Origin: Planctomycetota bacterium
GTDB lineage: Bacteria > Planctomycetota > Phycisphaerae > WQYP01
Length of the DNA stretch: 64,000 nt
Direction of reading: 5' to 3'
NCBI GenBank assembly: GCA_021790385.1
Contig: JAJYDW010000006.1
Span: 29,505 to 93,504, forward strand
Part shown: positions 17,024-25,688 of the stretch, in pieces
Layout of the letters: every line of letters starts with the position of its first letter
Numbering within the stretch: position 1 is the first letter of the stretch
Made by a program: the position numbers and the translations under genes
Notes under the pieces: model-generated
Databases searched by the model: none
Told to the model about the DNA's origin: nothing
Seen by the model: only the letters and a program-made list of their open reading frames with translations

Positions 17024-18925
17024 TCATGGCGTTATCGTCGGATGAAACTGATGGAACCAGATTTCCAGCATCAGCAGGGCAAAGAGGCGATGGGTGTGAT
17101 CCCGGTGTCGTGCAAGATGTTGATTTACAAGTTGTTCGACGCCGGCCGCCGATAAATAATTGCGGCAAAACCCCGCGGGATCCCTTAGTCGGTCCAACAG
17201 AGGCTCCTTAAGCAGGCCGCAAAACCATTGACCGATCGGCACCGCGAAGCCATGTTTTTTTCGCGTAAAGACGCTGTCCGGAAGCAGCGGTCCAAAAGCC
17301 TGGCGAAGCAGCAATTTTCCCCGACGGCGATTTAAGATAAGTGAGTCTGGCAAGGCGTTGGCGAACTCGACCACGCGATGATCCAGAAACGGTGATCGCA
17401 CTTCCAGGGCGTTGGCCATGGATGCTGCATCCACTTTCCACAGCACATCGCCGGGCAGATAGCGATGTTGATCCAGCAGCATGGTCTTTCGCCAGTGGGA
17501 ATGTAAGGTGAAAAGTGGCAATGAAGCCGCAAGGGTCGCAGCCATTTGCCGGGCGGCATCGGGCAAAATCATCCGCATGTCGGAAGGTGAAAAAATATCG
17601 GTCAGGCCGGCGTATTGGCCCTGCCAATCGTGGCTGACGCAAGCGGATTTCAATCGCCGCCATCGCTGGGGGCGGTTCAGTTCCGGCAGCCAAGCCGCCA
17701 TCCTGGCCAGCCGGGGCCATTGAGTGATGAGATGCATGGCTCGATATCGATCATAACCGCCGAAACATTCGTCCGCACCATCTCCGCTGAGAGCTACGGG
17801 TGCTAAACCGCGGGCCGCATTGGCCAGATGATACGTGGGCAAAAGTGATGAATCGGCAAATGGCTGGCCCAAAGCATGGCACATCAACCAGTCCAGCGTG
17901 GGTATGGCATCATCCCGCAAGGACAGATGAATGGTTTGATGCCGTGAACCGATGTGCCGGGCGATGTCGGCGGCAAAAGTGGATTCATCAAAACCAGATT
18001 CAGCAAAGCCGACGGAAAGCGTGGTGATGGCGTTGCCGCCAACAACCCGTTGACGCTGCTGGACTAGAGCGGCAATGATGGAGGAGTCCACACCTCCGGA
18101 AAGGAAGCAAGTCAGCGGTACATCCGCGAGAAGCTGGCTTTCCACGGCGGTGGCGAGCAAGGTTCGCAGTTGTTCCACTGGCTCGCCCTGCGGTGGTGCG
18201 CCAATGGCCGTCGCAGGCTGCCAAGGGGCGTTAAGTTGCCAGTATGAGATGTCGCGTCGGGTGCCATCCGTGAACAGTGCGGCCGTGCCTGGTGCCAGAG
18301 CCTCGATTTCCGGATAAATGGTTTGCGGCGGTGTGGTATACCCGGCGGTCAAATAAGCGGCAATGCGTGCCATCGGCACCGGAGGGGGGGGGCCATGAGC
18401 AACCACCAGGGCGTTGATCGTGCTGGCAAAGGCGATGCCTTCACTGGTGGGCATGAAAAACAGCGGCTTTTGGCCCAGGCGATCACGACACAGAAAAAGC
18501 GCATTGGTGTGCATATCCCAAACAGCGAAACTGAACATGCCCAGCAGATGAGCGGGCAAATCAGTCTGCCATTGTTCCCAGCCATGCACCAATACCTCGG
18601 TATCGCTATGGTCCGTACGGAACGTGTGGCCGGCAGCGCGAAGCTGATTGCGGAGTTCCTGATGGTTGTATATTTCTCCATTAAATACTACCTGCACCAG
18701 TTGATCTTCGTTGGCCATCGGTTGTGTGCCGTCGGGCAAATCGATAATGGGCAATCGGGCGTGAAGCAGAACGGAGGCATGGGTGCGTGGGTCGATCCAT
18801 AGACCCTGTGCATTGGGACCACGGTGGGTAATGGCCGCCAACATAAGATTCCAGTGACGCACATCTTCCGGATCGACATCGCGGGTTTGTTGGTGCCAGC
18901 GAATTAGTCCTGCAATGCCGCACAT
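17024..18925 (-). CDS. asnB: asparagine synthase (glutamine-hydrolysing)
   Basis: Transfers glutamine amide nitrogen to aspartate with ATP, or acts on an aspartyl-like group of another substrate. It begins MCGIAGLI, so the N-terminal nucleophile cysteine is residue 2 and the start is fixed at 18925. The glutaminase half includes HRGPNAQG, LLHARLPIIDL, and FNGEIYNHQELR; the synthetase half has the pyrophosphate loop LSGGVDSSIIAAL and SGDGADECFGGYDRYR. At 633 residues it is of the usual AsnB length in bacteria with polysaccharide loci. A run of nine G (C on the coding strand) at 18384-18392 encodes the PPPP segment. Confidence 0.93.
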   Translation of the reverse strand: MCGIAGLIRWHQQTRDVDPEDVRHWNLMLAAITHRGPNAQGLWIDPRTHASVLLHARLPIIDLPDGTQPMANEDQLVQVVFNGEIYNHQELRNQLRAAGHTFRTDHSDTEVLVHGWEQWQTDLPAHLLGMFSFAVWDMHTNALFLCRDRLGQKPLFFMPTSEGIAFASTINALVVAHGPPPPVPMARIAAYLTAGYTTPPQTIYPEIEALAPGTAALFTDGTRRDISYWQLNAPWQPATAIGAPPQGEPVEQLRTLLATAVESQLLADVPLTCFLSGGVDSSIIAALVQQRQRVVGGNAITTLSVGFAESGFDESTFAADIARHIGSRHQTIHLSLRDDAIPTLDWLMCHALGQPFADSSLLPTYHLANAARGLAPVALSGDGADECFGGYDRYRAMHLITQWPRLARMAAWLPELNRPQRWRRLKSACVSHDWQGQYAGLTDIFSPSDMRMILPDAARQMAATLAASLPLFTLHSHWRKTMLLDQHRYLPGDVLWKVDAASMANALEVRSPFLDHRVVEFANALPDSLILNRRRGKLLLRQAFGPLLPDSVFTRKKHGFAVPIGQWFCGLLKEPLLDRLRDPAGFCRNYLSAAGVEQLVNQHLARHRDHTHRLFALLMLEIWFHQFHPTITP

Positions 18926-19259
18926 AAATTGCCCGTTGCCGTTACTGCCAAACCCCGAGTCCGAAGCGCTCGGCCCGGTGCCAATTCTACCGTGAATGGG
19001 CGGTTACGGAGAGGTCTCCGCTTAGGGGCCGTCAGGAAATATAGTGTATGAATACGGCGAAGGCATTTTAGCGGCCGGCGAGGCGCGAGCGGCACACATA
19101 CTCCGCCAGCCGTCGTAGCCGGCTGGGTCCCTCCAGCCGAGGCTCCTCTCAATCCGACACCAACCACCAACGCCCGTTGAAAGCTGATCGCTGACCACTG
19201 TCCAAAGCCCGCGGCCAAAAGAACCCGCCGGATGGTACAGGTTATTTCCTGACCACCCC
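18926..19259. repeat. gene-free region with dispersed repeat element
   Basis: No gene is supported here. The sequence at 19111-19143 (CGTCGTAGCCGGCTGGGTCC and continuing CTCCAGCC) recurs with few changes at 60863-60896 and partly at 63564-63586. The sequence GCTGATCGCTGACCACTG at 19182-19199 resembles text near 57545-57595. It looks like a cluster of dispersed intergenic repeats. Confidence 0.5.
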
Positions 19260-20036
19260 TTAAGGCCGGGTTGTCGGACCGGCGGGGGTATGTCGGGGTG
19301 GCTTACGGGGAAGCCATCGTGTGGGCAATTTGGCCCGGTGAAAAAATCTCACCAGTACCCGCCGTTGTCGGTGGTGAATACGAAAAGCAGGAAAATTCAG
19401 ATTCGAATCCGCTCGAGACTGAATTCGCATTCGCATGGCTGGCAATCGCAGAAACACCAGTGCCCGGCGAGCACTGATGGTGACGGCGAAGCGGAAAATC
19501 AACAGATGCCATACACGCCCGCCTACCTTTATCGGGCGAAAGGCATGCAGCGGAATAACGGTGCGACCGGCTGGACCAACCGCAAGCAACTCGGCACGTC
19601 GGGTATGTTCCCAGCGCAAAATAAATTGTTGGAAGGCCAGGCCTATCCGGTGTTCCTGTGGAATTTCAAAAGAGAGCCGCACCAAGGGCGTACCACGATG
19701 ATTTTTTGCCGCAGTCAGCGAGATGGTGGAGAATTCATACTGCCGGACCCAACGGTAGCGGGCGAACCAGCCGCTGGAGGGATCGCGCCAGCGGTGAGCG
19801 GCCTGATCAAAAACCCGGGGCAGTACCAGCCCCTTCAACGTTACCTGGTCGGTGCCTCCAAAACTGTCGGCCCGGCGGACAAGTACCTGCGGATATAACC
19901 GCACGATACGTCCGCCCTCCAAACCGCCGCCAAAACAATTGTAACGCGTCGGCCTGGGGTAACCGAAAACTACGCCCGACGTCAGAATAACGGCGCATGC
20001 GGCCAATACCCGGGACCAGAGAAAACGCGTCTTCAT
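19260..20036 (-). CDS. secreted protein of unknown function
   Basis: About 258 residues with a clear N-terminal signal peptide (MKTRFLWSRVLAACAVILTSGVVFG, cleavage after GVVFG or nearby). The mature part is rich in arginine and aromatic residues and predicted mostly beta strand (TLKGLVLPRVFDQAAHRW, STISLTAAKNHRG, VWHLLIFRFAVTI). It ends in a very basic, proline-rich tail (RWLPRKPPRHTPAGP). No family was recognised. The ATG at 20036 is chosen because the signal peptide begins there. It stands alone between asnB and a GNAT gene. Low resemblance to known proteins means the function is left open. Confidence 0.6.
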   Translation of the reverse strand: MKTRFLWSRVLAACAVILTSGVVFGYPRPTRYNCFGGGLEGGRIVRLYPQVLVRRADSFGGTDQVTLKGLVLPRVFDQAAHRWRDPSSGWFARYRWVRQYEFSTISLTAAKNHRGTPLVRLSFEIPQEHRIGLAFQQFILRWEHTRRAELLAVGPAGRTVIPLHAFRPIKVGGRVWHLLIFRFAVTISARRALVFLRLPAMRMRIQSRADSNLNFPAFRIHHRQRRVLVRFFHRAKLPTRWLPRKPPRHTPAGPTTRP

Positions 20037-20184
20037 AAACCCACCCATCAGTTAAGCCCGCACCCATGACTTTCGGCTGTCATGTTGGCCTTGTTTCGAA
20101 ATCGCTGGTTACGTCATATTGTCCGTTCGCGAGCGGCGTTGCTGTCAGAACGTCATTTTCAGTGTCGGCACAGTAGAGGAATCA

Positions 20185-20664
20185 TCACCGCGTTGTTTTT
20201 GCGGCGCGTTTCCGCTTCTCTGTTTGGGCTGCTACTCGATCTGCAGCCATTTCTTCCGGCACTAATTCCCTTACAAAATGATGCGCCAGGATGCACATGC
20301 CTTCCCGCAGATAAAACCGATGAGCGCCAAATCGTTGCACGCCCGAATCTAAGCTCAGGTGACGGCAACGCTGGCGTAGTGCCTCGGTCGCCAGCCAGTG
20401 CAACATAGTTTGGCCTATTCCCCGCGAGCGCAACACCACATCAGTAACCAGATCATCGACATATAAATTGCGCCCCCGCGATAGGCATTCAAATACCCGG
20501 TAGCCTGCAACGCCGCACACCCGTCCCGCCTCCAGAGCGGCTACTATCTGATAGCCGTTCTTTTCCTGTCGGCGAACGCTCGCGACAAAAGTATCACGCC
20601 GCAAGTGCGGCCGAAGCTGGACCATCACGTCAAAACAAGCGTGAATCTGTCGGTCGGTCGTCAT
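20185..20664 (-). CDS. GNAT-family N-acetyltransferase
   Basis: A single-domain acetyltransferase of about 160 residues. The acetyl-CoA-binding segment VLRSRGIGQTMLHWLATEALRQRC carries the RxxGIG loop, preceded by LYVDDLVTDVVLR, and followed by LSLDSGVQRFGAHRFYLREGM, where the family tyrosine is seen. The C-terminus ends in a basic tail (TEKRKRAAKTTR). Such stand-alone GNATs acetylate small amines or proteins; the substrate is unknown. The ATG at 20664 (MTTDRQ) or at 20679 (MNIKKM) may start it. Confidence 0.82.
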   Translation of the reverse strand: MTTDRQIHACFDVMVQLRPHLRRDTFVASVRRQEKNGYQIVAALEAGRVCGVAGYRVFECLSRGRNLYVDDLVTDVVLRSRGIGQTMLHWLATEALRQRCRHLSLDSGVQRFGAHRFYLREGMCILAHHFVRELVPEEMAADRVAAQTEKRKRAAKTTR

Positions 20665-20679
20665 TTTTTTGATATTCAT

Positions 20680-21049
20680 GGTCGTTCTTGGATTTTGTGC
20701 ATAAGCGAGCTTGACTGATGGCTTTGTTTACGGCAAATGTGCCTTGACTGTGTTCTATAGAATGGCAATGCGGCTCCACTTTGCGGCAGCATCCTGCGTC
20801 AAGCCGGAACGTGAATGTAACTGATTTTTCCCCGGGCGCCAATAAGTTTTGTATGAATTCCCCATGTGTGGCCGGTCTTTGTGCCGTAACCTTCTCACCC
20901 ACTGCCTGAACATTTAACAGCCCCTGAGAGCCGCCAATTCCGTACTGGCCCGGGAGTGGATCGTGCGCCGAAGACCTCTTCCAGATATAAAACGATCTCC
21001 AATAATCGGACGTAAACTTCCTTGGCGGCGCGGCGCTTTGATACCCGGT
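20680..21049. other. intergenic region without a supported gene
   Basis: An open frame of 90 codons on the minus strand (20630-20902) overlaps the GNAT gene start and has no recognisable protein features. No repeats, hairpins or RNA motifs were seen. Confidence 0.4.
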
Positions 21050-22378
21050 TTAGCCCGTGGTCTGATGGCCGGTGGATGCTTGGCAATCCACTTCGGCAAT
21101 GCCATCCGGCGTAGCCAGGAACAACTGCTGCGACAGGGGGTGGGTCGCGTGCGAATACTTCAGTCGAACCTGATTACGCATCCAGTCAAGGACGGCTTCA
21201 TCTTCCGTAGCAAAGGCCAGCAGCACATCGCGATCGGGAATGGCAATATAAAATGTTGTGCCAAGATGTTCACGCAGGTTGCGGTACAAAATTGGCAGTA
21301 GAATTCGCGAGGAATTAAACGCATTGGTGCGGGTGAAATTAAAGAGAGTGTAGCGCTCATACTTTCCGCCGTTCATCTGCATATTGCGCGTGGCCCGCAA
21401 AAGATTATTCATAGCCTGTTGCTGTAGTTCTTCCGCATCGATGCCCCAGCGGCGGCAATCGGCGCAGCTAATGGGTACATTGGCTCCGGGAATTTCGAAA
21501 TGTATTTTCATGCCGGCCAGCCAATCCTCCTGAACCACCTGCAGATCCAGGCGGTTGGCCACTGCGGCAGGCAGCAATACCGGCATGACCTGTCGGCCCA
21601 GGTTTTCCCAGTTATCGTTGCCGGTGACGGATTCCGCGGCGTTGCGAACCAGCAGCTTGTCAAAAAAGTGATGAACGTTGTCATCAAGCTTATCAGGCTG
21701 CTGTTGATATTGGTGTTGCAGTGCATCAATACGGATTTTCATACCGCCAACATTCAGGGTTTCATTGTCAATGACGCTGATTTCCTCCGGGGAGAAATGC
21801 TGCCGTCCAAGTTCCACCACTATTTCCACAAAGGGTTTGTCAGCGCGGCTGTCGGCTGAATGAATTTCCAGGGAGCAGATGATGGCTTCCATCACCGGAG
21901 CCAGAAACTGCATGGCCTCGCATGTACCAACGCACCGGGCCAACACGATTTTATCGCCGTCAAACACCGCCCAGAAACGCCAGCAATCCGGCATGTTTCG
22001 CTGAATCATATCCTTTATTCGACCTAGCGCGGTTTCGGTACGGGACAGACCTTCGGCTGTGCAGGTCATGTGGTTGGAGCCGAGAATCTGCCGCGGCGGA
22101 GTCAGTGGCCGTACGTTAGAAAAGCCGGTGATCCAACGCTGCAGGATCGCCTGGGCTTCGCGGGGGTTGATGGCTGAGACAGACTCCGGCGTGGTGGCAT
22201 TGGCCTGTGGACGGCCGCCGACACCGCGTAATTCCGGACCGGCATGTTGCAAGGTCATGGCAACACTGGAAGATGGATCGGTAATCGTGAGTTGGCCGTT
22301 GGCATCTTCGCGGCAAGTCCACGGTTTGGGCATTTCAATTGTGAACGATGCAGTGTGATGTAAAATCCACTCTTTCAT
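21050..22378 (-). CDS. DUF1444-like protein with an N-terminal DcrB-like region
   Basis: A 442-residue protein without a signal peptide. The C-terminal half (about 245-430) resembles DUF1444/YtpQ: a run with VTGNDNWENLGRQVMPVLLP, QQAMNNLLRATRNMQMNGGKYERY, RILLPILYRNLREHLGTTFYIAIPDRDVLLAF and a final VRLKYSHATHPLSQQLF match that family's layout. The first 170 residues (ASFTIEMPKPWTCREDANGQLTITDPSSSVAMTL) resemble the DcrB/DUF1795 kind of beta domain. The function of DUF1444 is not known. The ATG at 22378 has GGGAG upstream. It appears to be transcribed alone. Confidence 0.65.
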   Translation of the reverse strand: MKEWILHHTASFTIEMPKPWTCREDANGQLTITDPSSSVAMTLQHAGPELRGVGGRPQANATTPESVSAINPREAQAILQRWITGFSNVRPLTPPRQILGSNHMTCTAEGLSRTETALGRIKDMIQRNMPDCWRFWAVFDGDKIVLARCVGTCEAMQFLAPVMEAIICSLEIHSADSRADKPFVEIVVELGRQHFSPEEISVIDNETLNVGGMKIRIDALQHQYQQQPDKLDDNVHHFFDKLLVRNAAESVTGNDNWENLGRQVMPVLLPAAVANRLDLQVVQEDWLAGMKIHFEIPGANVPISCADCRRWGIDAEELQQQAMNNLLRATRNMQMNGGKYERYTLFNFTRTNAFNSSRILLPILYRNLREHLGTTFYIAIPDRDVLLAFATEDEAVLDWMRNQVRLKYSHATHPLSQQLFLATPDGIAEVDCQASTGHQTTG

Positions 22379-22704
22379 GATAACTCCCTCTGGTAAGATC
22401 CCTCGCGTCTATACGGGAGCTGATGTCAAATTCCACCCCACAGTGGGGTGCAACAGTCAGCCTACGGTAACCCGTAAGAGGCAAATCCGACTTTTCAATC
22501 CCTTCGGCCAAGTGCTTGAGATACTGCTGCACAGAACCGAGTATTACATGACAAGTATTGCTATCGCATTAACCGTATGGAAATAATCAAGAAAATTGGC
22601 AAATTGCCCTTCTAGGACGCAGCGGAACCGCAAGACGACCCCGGACGCCAGTTTACCGGTCCTCAACATGATCAGTGCCTTGGCCCCGATGATCCCACAG
22701 AGCA
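22379..22704. promoter_or_regulatory. intergenic region with a perfect short hairpin
   Basis: No gene is supported. At 22434-22450 there is CACCCCA, three bases, then TGGGGTG, a perfect inverted repeat about 60 bases upstream of the DUF1444-like gene start on the minus strand. It could be an operator or an RNA hairpin; there is no T tract. The rest of the stretch shows nothing clear. Confidence 0.35.
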
Positions 22705-23547
22705 CTAACGCGCCAGCGGTACCATAATCAGGATGGTCTGGCGCGGGGGGATATGGGTGGTGTCGCTTAAAAACTGGGCTCCCATGGAAAATGGATGTTG
22801 GCGGGCATGCCACGGACAAAGGACCAAAAATCTGCCGGGAGGAATATCGGCTTTGATCTGCAGATTGGCGAAGGCGTGCAAATCCGGATGTGTTCCCGCC
22901 GTAAGCCCCATGGCATGCGGTCCGCGACGGAAACTCACCGTACCGACATTCACTGCGGGTTGCAGTTCCACTACGGTGCTCTTGGTTTTGGTATTAATAT
23001 GCATGGCCAGCACAAAGATGTTGTCACAATCGTGGTAGCTGCGCAGAACTGCGCGTCCATTGAGCTGGTGATAGAAAATAAGCTCCCGACGGATATCTTT
23101 TCTTACGGTAACCAGCAATTTAGCCAGACCGCTGGTCTGGCAATAGGAGGTCGACGTGGTGGCTCCTGAGGCATTGTGAATCAATTTATAGATTTTGTGC
23201 CAGGCGGGAATTTGGGCCTGTCCAGCCCGGATCCCATTGGCATGGAGCAGGGCGATGGCTCCACGTGAGCCGACCGCGGGATGCAGAATTTTCCATATCT
23301 TGTTGTTGCTGAAAGTGCCAATGGGCAACCGAATCTGATATATGGCTACCACAGCCGGTGGCCTGTATCCCTTTGGGTATTGGTAATGAACCACTGATGA
23401 TGGCTTGCTACTCTGATTGATCCCCACCGGGTGCATGGGTGTAATGACTATTTCTTTTCGATAGGTACAGCCCGCCAGCACAGACAGTGCCAGGACGAGA
23501 GCTAATCGATCGGCACGAAAGATAAAATTGATCTGACTTCTTAACAT
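22705..23547 (-). CDS. lipoprotein of unknown function
   Basis: About 280 residues. The start at 23547 gives MLRSQINFIFRADRLALVLALSVLAGC, an n-region, hydrophobic stretch and lipobox LAGC, so the protein is probably lipidated on that cysteine and anchored in a membrane. The mature part includes beta-rich stretches (AVVAIYQIRLPIGTF, ADIPPGRFLVLCPWHARQH, RQTILIMVPLAR). Two cysteine-containing segments (SYCQTSG and YHDCDNIF) may matter. No family was recognised. It lies directly downstream of the ClC gene (about 36 bases after its stop) on the same strand and may be cotranscribed with it. Confidence 0.65.
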   Translation of the reverse strand: MLRSQINFIFRADRLALVLALSVLAGCTYRKEIVITPMHPVGINQSSKPSSVVHYQYPKGYRPPAVVAIYQIRLPIGTFSNNKIWKILHPAVGSRGAIALLHANGIRAGQAQIPAWHKIYKLIHNASGATTSTSYCQTSGLAKLLVTVRKDIRRELIFYHQLNGRAVLRSYHDCDNIFVLAMHINTKTKSTVVELQPAVNVGTVSFRRGPHAMGLTAGTHPDLHAFANLQIKADIPPGRFLVLCPWHARQHPFSMGAQFLSDTTHIPPRQTILIMVPLAR

Positions 23548-23631
23548 TCGGCCATGATATGCCAATTGCCCAAACGATTCCAGCCAAGGCATCATTTTTT
23601 GTCCGTCGGTTCACGCGACATTGGACCAACC

Positions 23632-25461
23632 TTAGCTCATTCGGCGGTGGGCGGCCAGCAGGTCACTCCGGGTGAGAATCCCGACGATGAGTTTTGGATT
23701 GTCGTCCGGTACCACTATCAGCCGGCCAATCTTATGACGGGCCATGAGCATGTCCGCCTCGCGCAGTGAACGCCGTCCACTGATAACCACCGGCGGCGTG
23801 GTGGCCACATCTTGAACCCATTGAAAATCAGAAATATCGGGGCGAACTAAATCGCGCGTGGTTACAAAGCCAACCAATTGTTGTTGTTCATCCACGACCG
23901 GAAAACCATGATGCTTGAGCGGTTGATCAGGAGAGAAAAAACGCTTGCGAACCGCACCGATTTTATCCTTGGCGGAAAGGCAAGTAACATGCGGATTAGC
24001 CGCGTCACGGACCAGGAGCTGGTCCATGAAATCCACACTGTATTGTGTTTGCGCGGTAATTCCGCGACGGGCGATTTTTTCGGTCATAATGGTGTGGCGC
24101 ATCAACAGACACGACACCCAAAACGCGGTGGTACACCCTGCCAGTAATGGCAGCAGGCCCATGGGTTGAAGTGTGGTTTCAAACGCAAATACCACGGCGG
24201 TGAGGAACGCACGTGAACAGCCGGTAAATAATGCGGCCATACCCACCAGCGCCGCTACGCGAACATTGACCCCGCAATGTGGAAACATGGCCACAATGGC
24301 CCCACCGGCAACCGCCCCAAGTGAACTACCAATCGTAAATAGTGGTGCCAGCGTGCCACCGGAGGTACCGCTGCTTAGAGAAACAGTCCAGGATAGCCAC
24401 TTCATCACCGCCAGTACGGCCAGCGCTGTTAGGGGAAGCTCACTGGAAAGGGCTGCTGAAATATTGTCATATCCCACGCCCAGGGTGCGTGGCACAAAAT
24501 AACCGCAAAGGCCCACCACTACAGCGCCCATCGCCGGCCACCACATCCAATGCACGTGTACGTTCTTTTCAAAAAGATCTTCCACCAGATACACGGCCCG
24601 TGTAACGCCCACTGCTAAAATGCCAAACAAGGCTCCAATCAAGGCGTAAATGGGTAAGGCCCAGCCTGTGGGAGCGGAAACATGAGGCATCGCAAATATG
24701 GGTGTGGAACCCATCACCAGTAGCCGCAGGCCGGCCGCCGTGGCACTGGCTAATGCCACGGGTACCAGCGAGCGCGGCCGGAATTCAAACAACAGCAGTT
24801 CCACCGCCAGAAGCACCGACGAGACAGGACTGCCAAACGTGGCGGCCATACCGGCAGCAGCACCGGAGGCCAGCAGTATTTTGCGTTCCGCGGGATCTGT
24901 TTTTACCCATTGGCCAACCAGAGATCCAAAGGCACCGCCTGTGGCAATAATCGGACCTTCCGCGCCGAATGGACCTCCGGTACCGATGCTGACGGCTGCT
25001 GAAATTGGTTTCAGCAGCGTAACGCGAGCCGGAATTTTGCTTTCATTAACCAGGACGGTTTCCATAGCCTCCGGAATACCGTGGCCACGGATGGCCTTGG
25101 ATCCGTAGCGGGCCATAACCCCCACCACCAAGGCGCCGATGATGGGCACCCATACCACCCACAGGCCTAACAGATGAGTGTTCGGATTGCTGAAAGCAAA
25201 CGAGAATCGGCCATAAAAGCAAAGGTTTGTGATCAGACCGATGAGGTGCATAAGTAACTGGGCTGCCAGAAAGCCAAATACCCCCAGACCGATGGCCAGC
25301 AGGCATATCATTCCGGTGCGATTGTCGAGCAATGTGCGCTGCGACTCCAGACCGTGCTGTTCCAAAACCGGCCCCAGTGATACCGCCAGAGGCAGGCCAT
25401 CTGTGGTGGAGTTCTCGCTTAGTGGAGTGTTATCCATTCTTAAATCCGAATGGTGGTTCAC
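23632..25461 (-). CDS. ClC-family chloride channel/antiporter with C-terminal CBS pair
   Basis: A membrane protein of 609 residues that moves chloride, probably as a Cl-/H+ exchanger. The selectivity segments are visible: GTGGPFGAEGPIIATGG contains the gating glutamate (GxEGP), and SSGTSGGTLAPLFTIG corresponds to the GxFxP region. About ten hydrophobic stretches occupy residues 50-460. After them come two CBS domains (about 490-545 and 555-605; HGFPVVDEQQQLVGFVTTRDL and KIGRLIVVPDDNPKLIVGILTRSDLL), which in other ClCs bind nucleotides and regulate transport. Length is normal for the CBS-containing bacterial type. No fluoride riboswitch motif was seen upstream, so a fluoride-specific CLC-F is not indicated. 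Confidence 0.93.
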   Translation of the reverse strand: MNHHSDLRMDNTPLSENSTTDGLPLAVSLGPVLEQHGLESQRTLLDNRTGMICLLAIGLGVFGFLAAQLLMHLIGLITNLCFYGRFSFAFSNPNTHLLGLWVVWVPIIGALVVGVMARYGSKAIRGHGIPEAMETVLVNESKIPARVTLLKPISAAVSIGTGGPFGAEGPIIATGGAFGSLVGQWVKTDPAERKILLASGAAAGMAATFGSPVSSVLLAVELLLFEFRPRSLVPVALASATAAGLRLLVMGSTPIFAMPHVSAPTGWALPIYALIGALFGILAVGVTRAVYLVEDLFEKNVHVHWMWWPAMGAVVVGLCGYFVPRTLGVGYDNISAALSSELPLTALAVLAVMKWLSWTVSLSSGTSGGTLAPLFTIGSSLGAVAGGAIVAMFPHCGVNVRVAALVGMAALFTGCSRAFLTAVVFAFETTLQPMGLLPLLAGCTTAFWVSCLLMRHTIMTEKIARRGITAQTQYSVDFMDQLLVRDAANPHVTCLSAKDKIGAVRKRFFSPDQPLKHHGFPVVDEQQQLVGFVTTRDLVRPDISDFQWVQDVATTPPVVISGRRSLREADMLMARHKIGRLIVVPDDNPKLIVGILTRSDLLAAHRRMS

Positions 25462-25688
25462 TTAGTTATCAAATGGCCTTAGCATCTCGCTCTGCATGGG
25501 CCGACAGGCACAGCAGTCCTGCCCAGGCAAATGTAATTTATAAGCCTTGGCATAAAAAGCAAGCTCTGCGCATGCTATCAACACTGTCCGGGCGATGGTG
25601 GCGACGGTACTGGGGTTTTCGCCTGGTTGCTCTTCGGATAAATTGGCGATAGCCTTTGAATTTCATAAGGGTTTTATCAGGAGTTTCA

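Noticed and set aside
19395..19425. tRNA-like GATTCGAATCC
   Set aside because: It lies inside the secreted-protein gene on the other strand and no acceptor or anticodon arms surround it. No tRNA gene was found in the window.
20630..20902. 90-codon open frame on the minus strand
   Set aside because: It overlaps the GNAT start, has no ribosome site and no recognisable protein features.
25462..25688. Fluoride riboswitch upstream of the ClC gene
   Set aside because: The conserved GGTGATG-type fluoride core was not found on the minus strand, and the protein has the CBS-containing chloride type motifs.
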